From Callipepla californica brunnescens (lineage: Eukaryota > Chordata > Aves > Galliformes > Odontophoridae), in NCBI GenBank assembly GCA_023055505.1, contig JALIRH010000001.1:92968530-93032529 (forward strand): 64,000 nt of DNA. Reading direction: 5' to 3'. Below, piece after piece: positions 63,151 through 64,000 of this stretch; position 1 is the first letter of the stretch; every line of letters starts with the position of its first letter. A model generated the notes under the pieces. It was not told the origin of the DNA. It did not search any database and worked only from the letters and a program-made list of their open reading frames with translations. The position numbers and the translations under genes are program-made.

Positions 63151-64000
63151 CTCCCTGTGTCTCTGAAACCCAGTGTAATTTCATACAATGTTTTTATAGA
63201 TCATTAAAAACAGTGTATTTGGCTCAGCTGTTCCAAGAAAGTTTTTCAAGGAACATTCCAGCAAAAGTATATTATTCATAACATGTTTTATTGTAAAATG
63301 TTTTGAGACTATCCTTTCCATATAGAAGTTCAGGAATAAATTTTAACCAGTGATCTACTAATGAACTTAATGGCATTTTCAAATTGATTCAAACTCACTT
63401 CTTTACAGTCAAGAGGAAGCTGTGAGCTTAGCATGCTAGGTTTTATATTTTACATTTTCACAATGTTTCATTTAGCTTTTCTATATATCCTTTTTTTTTC
63501 TGTTGTTTTGTTAATATTAATCAATTGATAATCTTTCAAATGATCTGAGCAGACGTAGGCTTGCCATTCTGATTCAGAAATGCCTTTTTAGTCATTGGAT
63601 TTTTGTAGCTTCAGTTTGTTCATATAGTTTAGTTCCTCTTCAAATTTTAAGGAAGTAAGAACAGTAAATGAGCTATTTAAATATAAATTACTTAAAATTT
63701 ATTTTAAATTATTATAAATTAATTATTTAAGTAATAAAAAGCGTTATATGAAGCTAGAATGTTTTTGATGTTGGTTACCAGTGGTGTCTAGATACTTTAC
63801 ACAGAGACAACATGTTTAAAAAAAATATTTCCTTTGATGAATTTTTCACCAGTGATGTGAAATGATTCAGTAGTAATTACATTTTAAAGTTTTGAAGTAT
63901 ATTTGTAAAGAACACGGAGTTTACAAAAATCTGGGAAAAAACTATTTGCAATCAAGTGAAGAATCAGAAGAAAATTTTCAGTTATTATTTTCTTTCCTTC

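Larger units (their letters stand above)
58947..64000. other. Intergenic, no gene recognised
   Basis: AT-rich to the end of the window. Longest open frames are under 90 codons and featureless. Parts near 59580-60130 have homeodomain-like AATTAATT/TTAATC clusters and could be conserved non-coding sequence, but this is not shown. Confidence 0.5.

Overview
The window looks like a gene desert from a bird genome, most likely chicken or another galliform. The evidence is AT-rich DNA packed with CR1 LINE fragments (the dominant avian retrotransposon), three copies of a Galluhop-type mariner transposon, short avian LTRs and an ERVL-like pro-pol relic. There is a single recognisable protein-coding gene. 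I see no bacterial, phage or CRISPR-like system.

The gene is SLITRK5 on the minus strand: a 953-residue, single-pass synaptic adhesion protein whose whole coding sequence lies in one exon (47896 down to 45035). A splice acceptor sits 8 nt upstream of the start codon. A matching consensus donor lies 2.5 kb further upstream, inside a GC-rich CpG island (about 50130-51530) that should hold exon 1 and the promoter. The ORF continues upstream of this start to 48124, but that part is intron.

Layout: 1-3555 AT-rich DNA with no gene; 3560-4645 an ERV pro-pol relic (minus) abutting a CR1 piece (plus); 4646-13838 mostly unique AT-rich DNA; 13840-16470 two adjacent minus-strand CR1 elements; 18469-19344 a solo LTR (minus) with a 5-bp target duplication; 20838-23815 CR1 pieces, a pentanucleotide repeat, a mariner fragment and a second, 347-bp solo LTR (plus); 25904-27510 two CR1 3' ends; 33569-34868 a near full-length but dead mariner; 40597-40976 a long polypurine tract; 43150-51530 the SLITRK5 locus; 51531-64000 AT-rich desert with CR1 and mariner remnants.

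The most interesting signals are these. (1) If exon 1 is spliced as inferred, two uORFs arise; one stops a single nucleotide before the SLITRK5 start and the other overlaps that start. (2) A Z-DNA-prone CA/CG tract, G-runs and a CTCF-like motif lie in or beside the CpG island. (3) Two solo LTRs have intact target duplications. (4) Two perfect 20-bp palindromes lie within 500 bp. (5) Possible very old amniote repeats lie near the gene. No previously undescribed protein system is evident.
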